A stretch of DNA of 64,000 bases from positions 29,079 through 93,078 of the forward strand of contig JAGBMJ010000013.1 in the NCBI GenBank assembly GCA_017634975.1. Reading direction: 5' to 3'. Positions within the stretch are counted from its first letter, which is position 1, and each line of letters starts with the position of its first letter. This document shows, in pieces, positions 17,983-28,398 of this stretch. A program made the position numbers and the translations under genes. This DNA comes from Lachnospiraceae bacterium. GTDB lineage: Bacteria; Bacillota; Clostridia; Lachnospirales; Lachnospiraceae. The notes under the pieces were generated by a model that had not been told where the DNA came from, ran no database searches, and saw only the letters and a list, made by a program, of their open reading frames with translations.

Positions 17983-20565
17983 ATGGGTGCAGACAATGAG
18001 CAGGTGACAATTAAAGAACTTAACGAAACAGTAGTGAAGCCTTCGTTTGTTATTCCGATCTCGGTCCGGCAGCTGGTGGAGTTTATGCTCCGGTCGGGGG
18101 ATATCGATAACCGGAGGACAATGTCACCGGAAAAAGCGATGCAGGAGGGGAGCCGTCTGCATCGCAAACTGCAGCGGAGTCAGGGGCCGGAGTACAGTGC
18201 CGAGGTGATGCTGCGGTATGAGTATGTGACGGAAAACTATGTGGTGCGCATCGAGGGGCGGGCAGACGGCATCATAAACGAGAGCCTTGCCAGACCACAG
18301 GAACCGGATATACAGGCAAATCAAATTTCGTTAAATCAATATTTAATAAACGAGGAATTTGATCAGATCACGATCGATGAGATCAAGTGCGTACACAGGA
18401 AACTGGACCGGATGACGGCGCCGGAACCGGTGCATCTGGCGCAGGCGAAGGTGTACGCATATATTTATGCATTGCAGAACAGGCTGCCTCTGATCCGGGT
18501 GCGGATGACCTATTGCAATGCGGAGACGGAGGAACTGAAGTACTTCTTTGAGGAGTACGCCTGGAATGAGATCCGGGACTGGTTTGAGGATCTGATGCAG
18601 GGGTATCGCAAGTGGGCGGACTTTGCCTTTGCGTGGAGAGAGACCAGGCAGATATCGATCGGAGGACTGGAGTTTCCTTTTTCGTACCGGGAAGGACAGC
18701 GGCAGCTGGCGGTATATGTGTATCAGACGATAAGGGAGCGGAAGAAACTTTTTCTGGAAGCACCCACGGGAGTCGGCAAGACCGTAACCACCCTGTTTCC
18801 GGCCATCAAGGCAATGGGGGAGAATCTGACGGACCGGATCTTTTACTTAACTGCCAAAACGATCACCAGAACAGTGGCATGTGATACACTGCAGATCATG
18901 CGTAAGCAGGGGCTGCGGCTGAAAAGTATTGAGATCACGGCAAAGGAAAAGATCTGTCCTTTGGAAAAGACGGAGTGCAATCCGGAAGCATGTCCGTATG
19001 CAAAAGGGCATTTTGACCGTATCAATGATGCGATCTACGATGCTGTCATGAATTATGACGGGATGGACCGGGATACGGTAAGCGAGATCTCGGAAAAGTA
19101 TCAGGTATGCCCGTTCGAACTGAGTCTGGATCTGAGTCTGTTCTGCGATACCATCATCTGTGATTATAATTATGCATTTGATCCGCATGTGGCTCTGAAG
19201 AGGTACTTTGCGGACGGAAACAGCGGAGAATATACCTTCCTGGTAGACGAGGCACACAACCTGGTCGATCGCGGGAGGGATATGTATAGCGCGGCATTAT
19301 TTAAAGAAGATTTTCTTTCACTGAAGCGGGTGCTGAATGAGGTGACGGAAAAGGCGGCAAACGGGGAACTGAAAAGCAAAAAGAAAACAAAAGGGATCCC
19401 GCTTCTGTTCAAGGTGATCCGCGGACTGGATAAGTGCAACCGGGAGATGCTGCGTCTGAAACGGGACTGTGAGAAAGTGAATGTTTTGGGGGAGATCGAT
19501 GCTTTTGCCGGGCTGGTACAGGGACTGAACACTTCGTTGACGGAATTTCTGGAAGAGGAAGAGAATACCGGCGTAAAGGATGAAGTGCTGGAATTCTATT
19601 TTCTGATCGGACATTTTCTGACCATCTATGAGAAGCTGGATGAGAACTATCGCATCTATACGGAGCTTATGGAAGACGGGAAGTTTATGCTGAAACTCTT
19701 ATGCGTCGACCCGGGGAAGAATCTGGCAGAATGTATGGCAAAGGGACGCAGCAGTATCCTGTTTTCGGCAACCCTGCTGCCGATCCAATACTATAAAAAG
19801 CTTTTGGGCGGTGAAAATACGGATTATGAAGTGTATGCAAAATCCTCTTTTAACCGGGATAAACTGGGGGTTTTTATCGGAAGGGATGTGACGAGCAAAT
19901 ATTCCAGAAGAAACGAAAAGACCTATTTCAACATCGCCAGACATATTTCCGAGATCGTATCGGTCAAAGAGGGCAATTACATGATCTTTTTCCCGTCGTT
20001 TGCCTTTATGAAGGAAGTGCAGCAATGCTATGAACAGTACTTCCTTGAAGAAGGTGTGACGGAATGTATCTCACAGAAGGAGAGGATGAACGAAAGCGAA
20101 CGGGAAGAGTTCCTTTCGAGATTTGTTAAAACAGGCCTGGTTCTGCCGGAAGCAGCGGGGAAGACAAGGGTGCCGGACACCCTTCTGGGATTCTGCGTAT
20201 TGGGAGGGATCTTTTCCGAGGGGATCGATCTGAAGGAGGATGCCCTGATCGGAAGTATCATCATAGGTGTCGGTTTTCCGCAGATCTGCAGTGAACGGGA
20301 GATCATAAAAGAATTCTTTGACGAAAAAGGATTTGATTATGCCTACCGCTATCCGGGAATGAACAAGGTATTGCAGGCGGCCGGCCGTGTGATCCGAACG
20401 GAAAAGGATCAGGGGATCGTGGCACTTCTGGACGAACGTTTTCTGGAGTATTCCTACCAGAGGATGTTTCCGAGAGAATGGCAGGGGTTTTCGGTAACGA
20501 ACGTGAACGGGATCGGAAATGCAGTAAGTGCCTTTTGGGAGATGCAGCTTGGCGAAGAACAGTGA
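17983..20565 (+). CDS. Rad3/DinG-like helicase fused to a PDDEXK nuclease domain
   Basis: An 860-aa protein. Residues about 60-185 look like a Cas4/RecB-type nuclease: D95 in GRADG, E133-x-K135 in IDEIK, and a later QAKVYAY block. The helicase part has Walker A with K266 (EAPTGVGKT). Four cysteines (C325, C332, C337, C376) fit the Fe-S cluster of XPD/DinG enzymes. The DEAH box is D422-H425, and QAAGRVIRTEKDQG is motif VI. Likely a DNA repair or processing helicase. The start is uncertain: ATG 17983 immediately precedes the conserved region but has a weak ribosome site; a TTG at 17926 adds 19 residues. Confidence 0.9.
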   Translation: MGADNEQVTIKELNETVVKPSFVIPISVRQLVEFMLRSGDIDNRRTMSPEKAMQEGSRLHRKLQRSQGPEYSAEVMLRYEYVTENYVVRIEGRADGIINESLARPQEPDIQANQISLNQYLINEEFDQITIDEIKCVHRKLDRMTAPEPVHLAQAKVYAYIYALQNRLPLIRVRMTYCNAETEELKYFFEEYAWNEIRDWFEDLMQGYRKWADFAFAWRETRQISIGGLEFPFSYREGQRQLAVYVYQTIRERKKLFLEAPTGVGKTVTTLFPAIKAMGENLTDRIFYLTAKTITRTVACDTLQIMRKQGLRLKSIEITAKEKICPLEKTECNPEACPYAKGHFDRINDAIYDAVMNYDGMDRDTVSEISEKYQVCPFELSLDLSLFCDTIICDYNYAFDPHVALKRYFADGNSGEYTFLVDEAHNLVDRGRDMYSAALFKEDFLSLKRVLNEVTEKAANGELKSKKKTKGIPLLFKVIRGLDKCNREMLRLKRDCEKVNVLGEIDAFAGLVQGLNTSLTEFLEEEENTGVKDEVLEFYFLIGHFLTIYEKLDENYRIYTELMEDGKFMLKLLCVDPGKNLAECMAKGRSSILFSATLLPIQYYKKLLGGENTDYEVYAKSSFNRDKLGVFIGRDVTSKYSRRNEKTYFNIARHISEIVSVKEGNYMIFFPSFAFMKEVQQCYEQYFLEEGVTECISQKERMNESEREEFLSRFVKTGLVLPEAAGKTRVPDTLLGFCVLGGIFSEGIDLKEDALIGSIIIGVGFPQICSEREIIKEFFDEKGFDYAYRYPGMNKVLQAAGRVIRTEKDQGIVALLDERFLEYSYQRMFPREWQGFSVTNVNGIGNAVSAFWEMQLGEEQ

Positions 20566-20686
20566 AACAGTTTATAAAGCAAAAAAAGCGTGCAGAGTGC
20601 AGCATTCTGTGATAAAATAATCAATTATGTATTTGCCGTAACAGGGCATTTGCTATTTGACAGAATAAAACGGGAGGAGACTTGCC

Positions 20687-22000
20687 ATGTGGGCTTACGA
20701 GAGTGTATTCTATCAGATCTATCCGCTGGGATTCTGCGGGGCACCGTATGAAAACGATGGGGTAGCACAGTCGAGGATCCTGAAAGTGCTGGATTGGATT
20801 CCGCACATCAGGAAGCTGGGCTGTAATGCGATCTACTTTTCGCCGGTCTTTGAATCGGATACGCACGGGTACAATACGCGGGATTACACAAAGCTGGATA
20901 CCAGACTCGGTACGAACGAGGATTTTGCGCGAGTCTGCAGTGAATTGCATAAGGAAGGGATCAAAGTTGTCCTGGACGGTGTGTTCAATCATGTGGGGCG
21001 TGGATTCTGGGCATTTCAGGATGTGCTTCACAACCGTGAATCTTCTCCGTATGTAAGCTGGTTCAACCGTATTGATTTTGGCGGCAACTCCAATTACAAC
21101 GACGGCCTGTGGTATGAGGGCTGGGAAGGCAATTATGATCTGGTCAAGCTGAACCTGCATAATGAAGATGTGATACAGCACATCTTCCATGCGGTCGAGG
21201 GCTGGATCAAAGAGTTTGACATCGACGGGATCCGGCTGGATGTGGCATATTGTCTGGATCACGAGTTCCTGCGCAGACTGCGGGAGTTTACGGACAGCAA
21301 AAAAGAGGATTTCTACTTATTAGGAGAGGTATTGCACGGAGAGTACGGCCGGATGCTGAATGAGATGCACCTGCATTCGCTGACCAATTACCAGTGCTAT
21401 AAGGGGATCCATTCCGGATTTAATTCCTGCAATATGTTTGAGATCGTTCACAGCCTGATGCGGCTGTTCGGACCGGAAGACTGGACCGTCTGCCGCGGTG
21501 CGCATCTGTTATCCTTTGCGGATAATCATGATGTGTCCCGTATCGCATCGCTGATCCAGGATCCGAACTGTCTGCCACTGGTCTATGCGATGGTATTCGG
21601 TATGCCGGGCATCCCCTGTGTCTACTACGGCAGTGAATGGGGGACGAAGGCGGACAAATCCCAGGGGGATCCGGCACTGCGGCCTTCCTTTGATGCGCCG
21701 GAGTGGAATGCGCTTACGGACTATATCGCAAAGCTGGCCGCAGCAAAGAAAAACAGCAAGGCGCTCAATTACGGCGGTATGCGCAATGTCCTGCTGCAGA
21801 ATAAACAATGTATCTTTGAGAGAAAAACGGATGGCGAGCGCGTGATGGTTGCAATCAACATGGACAGCAATCCGTACTGGGCGCACTTTGATGCGGGCTG
21901 CGGACAGGCCACGGATCTGATCACGGGACAGCTGCACGATTTCGGAGGCGGCAGTGAGCTTCCGCCGTACAGCGCGGCGTTCTGGCTGATGGAGAGATAA
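20687..22000 (+). CDS. GH13 alpha-amylase family glycoside hydrolase
   Basis: A 437-aa cytoplasmic enzyme (no signal peptide) with the GH13 barrel motifs in order: VVLDGVFNHVG, GIRLDVA with nucleophile D185, LLGEVLHG with acid/base E214, and FADNHD with D282. The short length and N-terminal YQIYPLGFCGAP resemble the maltodextrin-cleaving intracellular GH13 enzymes. It probably acts on maltooligosaccharides or a related alpha-glucan. It starts after GGGAGGAG and lies 40 bp upstream of valS, with no metabolic link to it. Confidence 0.92.
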   Translation: MWAYESVFYQIYPLGFCGAPYENDGVAQSRILKVLDWIPHIRKLGCNAIYFSPVFESDTHGYNTRDYTKLDTRLGTNEDFARVCSELHKEGIKVVLDGVFNHVGRGFWAFQDVLHNRESSPYVSWFNRIDFGGNSNYNDGLWYEGWEGNYDLVKLNLHNEDVIQHIFHAVEGWIKEFDIDGIRLDVAYCLDHEFLRRLREFTDSKKEDFYLLGEVLHGEYGRMLNEMHLHSLTNYQCYKGIHSGFNSCNMFEIVHSLMRLFGPEDWTVCRGAHLLSFADNHDVSRIASLIQDPNCLPLVYAMVFGMPGIPCVYYGSEWGTKADKSQGDPALRPSFDAPEWNALTDYIAKLAAAKKNSKALNYGGMRNVLLQNKQCIFERKTDGERVMVAINMDSNPYWAHFDAGCGQATDLITGQLHDFGGGSELPPYSAAFWLMER

Positions 22001-22040
22001 TCATTGATAAATATTATATAGAAGAAAGAGGAAACACAAA

Positions 22041-24701
22041 ATGGCAAAAGAACTGGCAAAAACCTATGATCCCAGTGGGATCGAAGACCGGCTGTATCAG
22101 AAATGGCTGGATAAGAAGTACTTCCATGCGGAAGTGGATGAGAGTAAGAAACCGTTCACGATCGTGATCCCGCCCCCAAATATCACGGGACAGCTGCATA
22201 TGGGGCACGCACTGGACAATACCCTGCAGGATATCCTGATCCGCTTCAAACGTATGCAGGGCTATAATGCGCTGTGGCAGCCGGGTACGGACCATGCTTC
22301 CATCGCGACGGAAGTGAAGATCATTGAGAAGCTGAAAGAGGAAGGTATCCGGAAGGAAGATCTGGGACGTGAGGGTTTTCTGGAACGTGCCTGGGCCTGG
22401 AGAAAAGAGTACGGCGGACGTATCGTATCCCAGTTAAAGAAGATGGGATCTTCCTGTGACTGGGACCGTGAACGTTTCACTATGGATGAAGGCTGCAACA
22501 AGGCGGTCAACGAAGTATTTGTTAAGATGTACGAGAAAGGCTACATCTACAAAGGCTCCCGTATCATCAACTGGTGTCCGGTATGCAACACTTCGATCTC
22601 GGATGCGGAAGTAGAGTACCAGGAGCAGGCAGGGCATTTCTGGCATATCAAGTATCCGATCTTAAACGATGATGATACCGAGAGTGGGGAATATCTGATC
22701 TTTGCTACCACACGTCCGGAGACGATGCTGGGCGATACCGCTGTGGCGGTACATCCGGAAGATGAGCGCTACAAGCATCTGATCGGTAAGAATCTGATGC
22801 TGCCGCTGATGAACCGCAAGATCCCGGTAGTGGCAGATGAATATGTAGACCGTGAATTCGGTACCGGTGTCGTAAAGATCACCCCGGGACATGACCCGAA
22901 CGACTTTGAGGTGGGCAAGCGTCACAATCTGCCGATCATCAATATCATGAACGATAATGCAACGATCAATGCGAACGGCGGAAAGTACGAGGGCATGGAC
23001 CGTTACGAAGCCAGAGAAGCCATCGTGAAAGAACTGGATGCCATGGGACTGCTGGTAAAGATCGAGGACCATGTACATAACGTAGGTACCCATGACCGCT
23101 GCAAGACGACGGTAGAGCCGCTGGTAAAAGCGCAGTGGTTTGTAAAGATGGACGAACTGATCAAGCCGGCGCAGAAGGCGGTAAGAGAAGGCGAGATCCG
23201 TCTGGTACCGGAGAGCATGCAGAAAACCTATTTCAACTGGACCGACAATATCCGTGACTGGTGTATTTCCAGACAGCTGTGGTGGGGCCACCGGATCCCG
23301 GCGTACTATTGTGATAAGTGCGGCGAGACGGTTGTGGCAAAGACGGCTCCGGAGAAGTGTCCAAAGTGCGGGGAGACACATTTTACGCAGGATCCGGATA
23401 CACTGGATACCTGGTTTTCTTCAGCGCTGTGGCCGTTTTCAACCCTGGGCTGGCCGGAGCAGACGAAGGAACTGAAGTACTTCTATCCGACGGATGTGCT
23501 GGTAACGGGCTATGATATCATCTTCTTCTGGGTCATCCGTATGATCTTCTCGGGCTACGAGCAGATGGGCGAGAAGCCGTTTAAGACGGTGCTGTTCCAC
23601 GGGCTGGTAAGAGATGACAAGGGCCGCAAGATGAGCAAATCTCTGGGCAATGGTATCGATCCGCTGGAGATCATCAGGCAGTATGGTGCAGATGCGCTGC
23701 GTCTGACGCTGGTGACCGGTAATGCACCGGGTAACGATATGCGTTTCTACTATGAAAAAGTAGAGGCAAACCGTAATTTTGCAAACAAGATCTGGAATGC
23801 TTCCCGATTCATTATGATGAATATGGAAGATACACAGCCGACGAAGCCGGAAGTGGCAGATCTGAAGCCGGCAGACCGCTGGATCACTTCCCGTGTGAAC
23901 CGTCTGATCAAAGATGTGACGGAGAATATGGAGAAGTACGAGCTGGGTGTGGCAGTACAGAAGATCTACGACTTTATCTGGGATGAATTCTGCGACTGGT
24001 ACATTGAGATGGTGAAGCCGCGTCTGTATGCAAAGGATGATGCAACGTCCCGAAATGCTGCGCTGTATACCTTAAAGACTGTGCTCATTGATGCGCTGAA
24101 ACTGCTGCATCCGTATATGCCGTTCGTAACGGAGGAGATCTTCTGCACGCTGCAGGAGGAAGAAGAATCCATTATGGTTTCCGATTGGCCGGTCTATGAC
24201 GAGGCGAGAAATTTTGCAAAGGAAGAAGCGGAGATCGAGACCATCAAAGAAGCCATCCGCGGTATCCGTAACGTACGTACGGAGATGAATGTGCCGCCTT
24301 CAAAGAAAGCACAGGTATTTGTGGTTTCCGATTCGGAAGAGAAGCGTGCGGTATTTACCGGCAACAATGACTTCTTTAAGACCCTGGCGTATGCATCCGA
24401 AGTGATCGTACAGGCGGATAAGACCGGCATTGCTGACGATGCGGTATCCGTAGTGATCGCACATGTCAATATCTATATGCCGCTGGGAGATCTGGTGGAT
24501 CTGGAGAAAGAACTGGAGCGCCTGAAGAAAGAGGAACAGCGTCTGGAGGGCGAATTGAAACGTGTCAACGGTATGCTTTCCAATGAGAAGTTTGTTTCCA
24601 AGGCGCCGGAAGCCAAGATTGCCGAAGAGAAGGCAAAACTGGAAAAGTACACGAAGATGATGGAGCAGGTGAAGGCACAGATCGCGAACCTGGAAAAATA
24701 A
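22041..24701 (+). CDS. valS: valine--tRNA ligase
   Basis: An 886-aa class Ia synthetase that charges tRNA-Val. The HIGH motif is HMGH (53-56) in [18 protein letters not shown], and KMSKS is exact at 530-534. A zinc-binding CDKCGET...CPKCGET pair, the tryptophan-rich WWGHRIP block and the editing domain between them are present. The C-terminal coiled coil ([19 protein letters not shown]) is characteristic of ValRS. Length matches the family. No T-box leader is seen in the 40 bp upstream. Confidence 0.98.
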   Translation: MAKELAKTYDPSGIEDRLYQKWLDKKYFHAEVDESKKPFTIVIPPPNITGQLHMGHALDNTLQDILIRFKRMQGYNALWQPGTDHASIATEVKIIEKLKEEGIRKEDLGREGFLERAWAWRKEYGGRIVSQLKKMGSSCDWDRERFTMDEGCNKAVNEVFVKMYEKGYIYKGSRIINWCPVCNTSISDAEVEYQEQAGHFWHIKYPILNDDDTESGEYLIFATTRPETMLGDTAVAVHPEDERYKHLIGKNLMLPLMNRKIPVVADEYVDREFGTGVVKITPGHDPNDFEVGKRHNLPIINIMNDNATINANGGKYEGMDRYEAREAIVKELDAMGLLVKIEDHVHNVGTHDRCKTTVEPLVKAQWFVKMDELIKPAQKAVREGEIRLVPESMQKTYFNWTDNIRDWCISRQLWWGHRIPAYYCDKCGETVVAKTAPEKCPKCGETHFTQDPDTLDTWFSSALWPFSTLGWPEQTKELKYFYPTDVLVTGYDIIFFWVIRMIFSGYEQMGEKPFKTVLFHGLVRDDKGRKMSKSLGNGIDPLEIIRQYGADALRLTLVTGNAPGNDMRFYYEKVEANRNFANKIWNASRFIMMNMEDTQPTKPEVADLKPADRWITSRVNRLIKDVTENMEKYELGVAVQKIYDFIWDEFCDWYIEMVKPRLYAKDDATSRNAALYTLKTVLIDALKLLHPYMPFVTEEIFCTLQEEEESIMVSDWPVYDEARNFAKEEAEIETIKEAIRGIRNVRTEMNVPPSKKAQVFVVSDSEEKRAVFTGNNDFFKTLAYASEVIVQADKTGIADDAVSVVIAHVNIYMPLGDLVDLEKELERLKKEEQRLEGELKRVNGMLSNEKFVSKAPEAKIAEEKAKLEKYTKMMEQVKAQIANLEK

Positions 24702-24731
24702 AAAAGTAAAAATACACAAAAAACACAAAAA

Positions 24732-24777
24732 AACGGGAAAAATTGATGCGGGGGCATTGATTTTTCCCGTTGATTTC
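24732..24777 (+). terminator. terminator after valS
   Basis: AACGGGAAAAAT pairs perfectly with ATTTTTCCCGTT, enclosing a smaller TGATGC/GCATTGA stem, and the site is followed by a short T-rich tail. Confidence 0.75.
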
Positions 24778-24830
24778 TGTATAGTAATTTTGTATGTGTG
24801 AAAGTGGATTTGTGAACGGAGCAGTCGAAG

Positions 24831-24998
24831 TTGATCATATTTGAAGAAGAATTAAAAAAATTCAGCAGGAGTCTGGAGATAGCGGATACGGAAGATGCGG
24901 TATACAGCGAAGATCTGACGGATATGATGAGCATCTTTATCAATCTCGCAAATGATTATGACGAGACGCCCGTGGATGTGGATGTAGAAGACGAATAG
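24831..24998 (+). CDS. small acidic protein, unknown
   Basis: A 55-codon frame starting with TTG (ACGGAGC lies upstream) and ending 11 bp before the zinc-ribbon/TPR gene. The peptide is strongly acidic and ends DVDVEDE. The middle, SEDLTDMMSIFINLANDYDE, could form an amphipathic helix. The coupling distance and the preceding terminator suggest it is the first gene of an operon with the TPR protein. No family is recognised. Confidence 0.5.
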   Translation: MIIFEEELKKFSRSLEIADTEDAVYSEDLTDMMSIFINLANDYDETPVDVDVEDE

Positions 24999-25009
24999 GA
25001 GATAAGGGG

Positions 25010-26422
25010 ATGGAGTGTTACAATTGTGGTTTCCCCTTATCGGAGTTGGGCTATTGCACCAGCTGCGGAGCGGACGTGCGTAAATATAAAAAGATCATGT
25101 TTACGGCAAACCGTTTATACAATGACGGTTTGGATCGCGCAAGTGTGCGGGATCTGTCCGGAGCGATCAGATCCCTGCGGGGAGCATTGCGTTGTAACAA
25201 AAATCATATCGATGCAAGAAATCTTTTGGGACTGGTCTATTATGAAATGGGTGAGGCGGTCGCAGCTTTTGTAGAGTGGGTGATCAGCAAGAACATTCGC
25301 CCGGAAAAGAACCTTGCAGATGAATATATCAATATGGTACAGTCGGATAAAGGCCGGCTGGATACCATCGGAGCCACATTAAAGAAGTATAATGTTGCAT
25401 TGGATCTTTGCAATCAGGGGGAGCGCAGCTACGATCTGGCTGTGATCCAGCTGAAAAAAGTATTGAGTCTCAATCCGAAATATGTAAAAGCACGTAAACT
25501 GCTGGCGTTGTTGTATCTGAATAAAGGGGATTATGACAAAGCGCTGAAAGGGTTAGAAGCCTGTCGGGATATCGATTGCGGTGACGTGGATACGCTCCGC
25601 TATCTGCAGGAAGCGGAATTAGGAATGTATGGCGGGGATCCCGCCGGCGGAAAAAAGCGTAGAGAGAAGAAGGAACCGGTTGCGGCAGTCAGCTTCAGCA
25701 GCGGTAATGATACGGTCATTCAGCCGGTAAGGCACAAAGAGTCTATGGGACTGACGGCATTGCTGGAGATCGCACTGGGCATTCTGGTCGGTGTATTGGT
25801 CACGTATTTTCTGATCGTGCCGGGGCGTGAAGCGGCGGTTCGTACGCAGAGTAACGAACAGCAGGCACTTTTGGGCGAACAGATGGATGCCAAGAATGCC
25901 GAGATCGCTGATATGAATGCACGTATCCGTGAACTGGAACAGACGATCACGGATCAGCGTATGGAATTGGACGGCTATACGGGAAGCAATGGTATTCTTT
26001 CTGTATATGATCATCTGCAGGCGGCAGCCAGTGCCTATCTGGACAGTTCGGAAAGTGCACTGACGGTGGAGCAGTATCTGGGGATGATACCGGAATCGTA
26101 TCTGGAAACAGCATCGCCGGAATTCCGGGAGCTGTATACGCAGCTGAAGGCGGAGATCGGAGATTCTGTGGCGGAAAGCTACTACGATGCCGGTCTGGAA
26201 GCCTACCGGCAGCAGGACTATACGGTAGCGATCAGCAGCCTGGAAAAAGCATGTACATATGACCCGGGGAATGATGATGCATTGTATTATCTGGGTGTAT
26301 GCTATTATGATAGCGGTAATGTGAGCACAGCATCGGAGAAGTTTAATCAGCTGCTGGCACGTTTTCCGGAAAGCGCTCAGGCAGATAAAGCAAGACAGCG
26401 TCTGGAAGAGATCGGGGAATAG
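25010..26422 (+). CDS. zinc-ribbon, TPR-repeat membrane protein
   Basis: A 470-aa protein. It begins with a zinc-ribbon (C3, C6, C16, C19). TPR-like helices follow (about 30-205; for example RSLRGALRCNKNHIDARNLLGLVYYEMGE and LNPKYVKARKLLALLYLNKGDYDKAL). One membrane helix lies at about 247-272. A coiled coil (about 278-325) comes next, then a C-terminal TPR/YbgF-like domain (about 385-470) with DALYYLGVCYYDSGN. The cytoplasmic half is therefore joined to an outer TPR half. It may scaffold cell-envelope complexes, but its role is not known. Confidence 0.85.
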   Translation: MECYNCGFPLSELGYCTSCGADVRKYKKIMFTANRLYNDGLDRASVRDLSGAIRSLRGALRCNKNHIDARNLLGLVYYEMGEAVAAFVEWVISKNIRPEKNLADEYINMVQSDKGRLDTIGATLKKYNVALDLCNQGERSYDLAVIQLKKVLSLNPKYVKARKLLALLYLNKGDYDKALKGLEACRDIDCGDVDTLRYLQEAELGMYGGDPAGGKKRREKKEPVAAVSFSSGNDTVIQPVRHKESMGLTALLEIALGILVGVLVTYFLIVPGREAAVRTQSNEQQALLGEQMDAKNAEIADMNARIRELEQTITDQRMELDGYTGSNGILSVYDHLQAAASAYLDSSESALTVEQYLGMIPESYLETASPEFRELYTQLKAEIGDSVAESYYDAGLEAYRQQDYTVAISSLEKACTYDPGNDDALYYLGVCYYDSGNVSTASEKFNQLLARFPESAQADKARQRLEEIGE

Positions 26423-26480
26423 GTATTTGTAAGATATGTCACTTCTTTATATCATACAATTTTAGGAGGAATGAACAAAG

Positions 26481-27056
26481 ATGAAGACAGTAAAGGTAAA
26501 GCAGAAAAAGAATGAGGAAAAGAAGGATATTGCGGGGCGCATAGTCGGTCTCATCTTTCTGACATTGCTGATCGCAGTTGGTTATTATATGTACGACATG
26601 TTCCGGCCTCTTTCGATTGATTCGGATACAACAGCCGGTGACTGGCATCATACGGCGGAGATGAATGAGAAGAGAACCGAGCATTGGGTGTTTAACAATG
26701 ACGGAACCGCGATGAGCTATACCATGAACAATGAAACCAAGATGATGGAAGATGAGGTCACCTATGACTATTATATATGTATTGCACAGGAAACCTATCA
26801 GCAGTACATTGATCAGGGTATCCTGAAGAAAGCGGCATCCGGCGGCTATGAGGACAGCAACGGCGTAAAGTATTCCACGCTGGATTCCGATAAGACACAG
26901 GCAGAAATGGTGCTGACCACATCCCATGTCAGAAAAGCGGACGAGAAAACGCTCCGAATCCGTGTGACGCATCTGAGCAAGGTAGAAATGGATGTTATAT
27001 TTATCAATGATCGTTGGACTACGACTACCACACGTTTGACAAAGAATCTGTTCTAA
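26481..27056 (+). CDS. unknown membrane-anchored protein
   Basis: A 191-aa protein with a lysine-rich N-terminus, one membrane helix (about 19-41) and an outer domain rich in aromatic and threonine residues. It contains TAGDWHHTAEM and ends WTTTTTRLTKNLF. The segment HWVFNNDGTAMSY resembles lipocalin-like domains that report on deviations from a baseline, but I cannot assign a family. The gene follows the TPR gene by 58 bp, behind TAGGAGGA, and is closed by a terminator. Confidence 0.75.
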   Translation: MKTVKVKQKKNEEKKDIAGRIVGLIFLTLLIAVGYYMYDMFRPLSIDSDTTAGDWHHTAEMNEKRTEHWVFNNDGTAMSYTMNNETKMMEDEVTYDYYICIAQETYQQYIDQGILKKAASGGYEDSNGVKYSTLDSDKTQAEMVLTTSHVRKADEKTLRIRVTHLSKVEMDVIFINDRWTTTTTRLTKNLF

Positions 27057-27073
27057 GGGAAACATAGGATCAA

Positions 27074-27125
27074 ATACCCTTGCAGTCGGGAAAGGCAAAA
27101 TGCCTGTGTGCAGGGGTATTTTTAT
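27074..27125 (+). terminator. rho-independent terminator
   Basis: AATACCCTTGCA pairs with TGCAGGGGTATT, enclosing AGGCA-AAA-TGCCT, then TTTTT. Confidence 0.8.
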
Positions 27126-27164
27126 GCCCTGAAATTTTGAGACGATGTGTAAAGAGGCTTAAAT

Positions 27165-27911
27165 GTGAATACAGAAGAAAAACGGTCGAATGACCGGGGA
27201 CAACAGTTCAGAGAAGGTTTTCGCGATGGAGTTCCCATAGCGTTGGGATATCTTGCGGTAGCATTTACATTAGGGATACAGGCAAAGGAAGCCGGGATGA
27301 GTGTCTGGGAGGCGACGGTGATGTCACTGGTAAATGTGACTTCGGCCGGAGAATTTGCGGCTTTGACGATCATCAGCTCGGCATCGTCATATCTGGAGAT
27401 GGCGATCTCCCAATTGATCATCAATCTGCGCTATATGCTGATGAGTTTTGCACTGTCCCAAAAAGTGTCGCCGGAATTGAGCGTTCCGCACCGTATGGGC
27501 ATGGCGTTTGGCGTGACGGATGAGATCTTCGGCATATCCGTCGGCCGCGACGGGGCACTTAGCCCGTTTTATAACTATGGTGCTATGAGTATTGCACTTC
27601 CCGGGTGGACGGTCGGAACGGCACTGGGGGTAGTGATGGGGAATGTCCTGCCGGATAGCGTGGTGAGCGCACTCAGTCTGGCCCTATACGGGATGTTCCT
27701 TGCGATCATCATCCCGAAAGCGAGAGAGGACAAGCATGTACTGGCGGCGGTGATCGTAGCGATGGCGGCCAGCTGGCTGTGTACAAAGCTGCCGGTGGTC
27801 CGGGAGATTTCGGCGGGAACGCGCATCATTTTGCTGACCGTGATCATCTCGCTGATCGCAGCCTTGGTATTTCCGGTAAAAGATGAACAGGAGGCAGGAG
27901 AACATGAATGA
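27165..27911 (+). CDS. azlC: AzlC family branched-chain amino acid exporter, large subunit
   Basis: A 248-aa membrane protein with the AzlC pattern: FREGFRDGVPIALGYLAVAFTLGIQA at the N-terminus and the SAGEFAAL and ISQLIINLRYMLMSFALSQK blocks. It exports branched-chain amino acids (or analogues) together with AzlD. It starts with GTG at 27165 behind AGAGG, and its stop overlaps the azlD start by 8 bp, so the pair is translationally coupled. No regulator of the Lrp type is adjacent. Confidence 0.92.
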   Translation: MNTEEKRSNDRGQQFREGFRDGVPIALGYLAVAFTLGIQAKEAGMSVWEATVMSLVNVTSAGEFAALTIISSASSYLEMAISQLIINLRYMLMSFALSQKVSPELSVPHRMGMAFGVTDEIFGISVGRDGALSPFYNYGAMSIALPGWTVGTALGVVMGNVLPDSVVSALSLALYGMFLAIIIPKAREDKHVLAAVIVAMAASWLCTKLPVVREISAGTRIILLTVIISLIAALVFPVKDEQEAGEHE

Positions 27912-28221
27912 TCTGTGGCATAATGTATGGATCTATATAGCGATCATGGCGGTGGTGACTTACCTGATCCGTATGCTGCCCCTGACGCTGCTGCGTAAGG
28001 AGATCCAAAACCGGACACTGAAATCGTTTCTGTACTATGTGCCGTATGTGACGTTGTCCGTAATGACTTTTCCGGCGATCCTGCATGCGACACAGAGCAT
28101 TTATTCGGGAGCTGCAGGCTTTTTTACGGCACTTTTGCTTGCCTACCGGAAAAAGAGTCTTCCGGTCGTGGCGGTATGTGCGTGCACGGTGGTCTTTGTG
28201 CTGGAACTGGCAGGAATATGA
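27904..28221 (+). CDS. azlD: AzlD family branched-chain amino acid exporter, small subunit
   Basis: A 105-aa partner of AzlC with four hydrophobic helices. It shows the AzlD motif TYLIRMLPLTLLRKEIQNR near the N-terminus and YVPYVTLSVMTFPAIL. ATG 27904 is preferred because AGGAGGCAGGAG lies just upstream and it overlaps the azlC stop; an in-frame ATG at 27883 would lie inside azlC without a site. Confidence 0.9.
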   Translation: MNDLWHNVWIYIAIMAVVTYLIRMLPLTLLRKEIQNRTLKSFLYYVPYVTLSVMTFPAILHATQSIYSGAAGFFTALLLAYRKKSLPVVAVCACTVVFVLELAGI

Positions 28222-28314
28222 GGATACGACGGTACGACCCGGCCACGAGCTGCGCACCGGCCGATGAGTTGTAACGATGCAACTATAAGTTGCGGCTTTG
28301 CAACCAATTCTTTC

Positions 28315-28343
28315 TTGCCAAACAGGTATTTATTATATATAAT
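28315..28343 (+). promoter_or_regulatory. strong sigma-A promoter
   Basis: TTGCCA, 17 bp, TATAAT, about 55 bp upstream of the DUF5684-like gene. Two small palindromes (GTTG/CAAC and GTTGC/GCAAC types at about 28265-28305) lie just before the -35. Confidence 0.8.
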
Positions 28344-28398
28344 GTGCTTGTTACAAGAAAGTTCACAAAAATATCACAAATCAAGGAGGGGTAACAAA

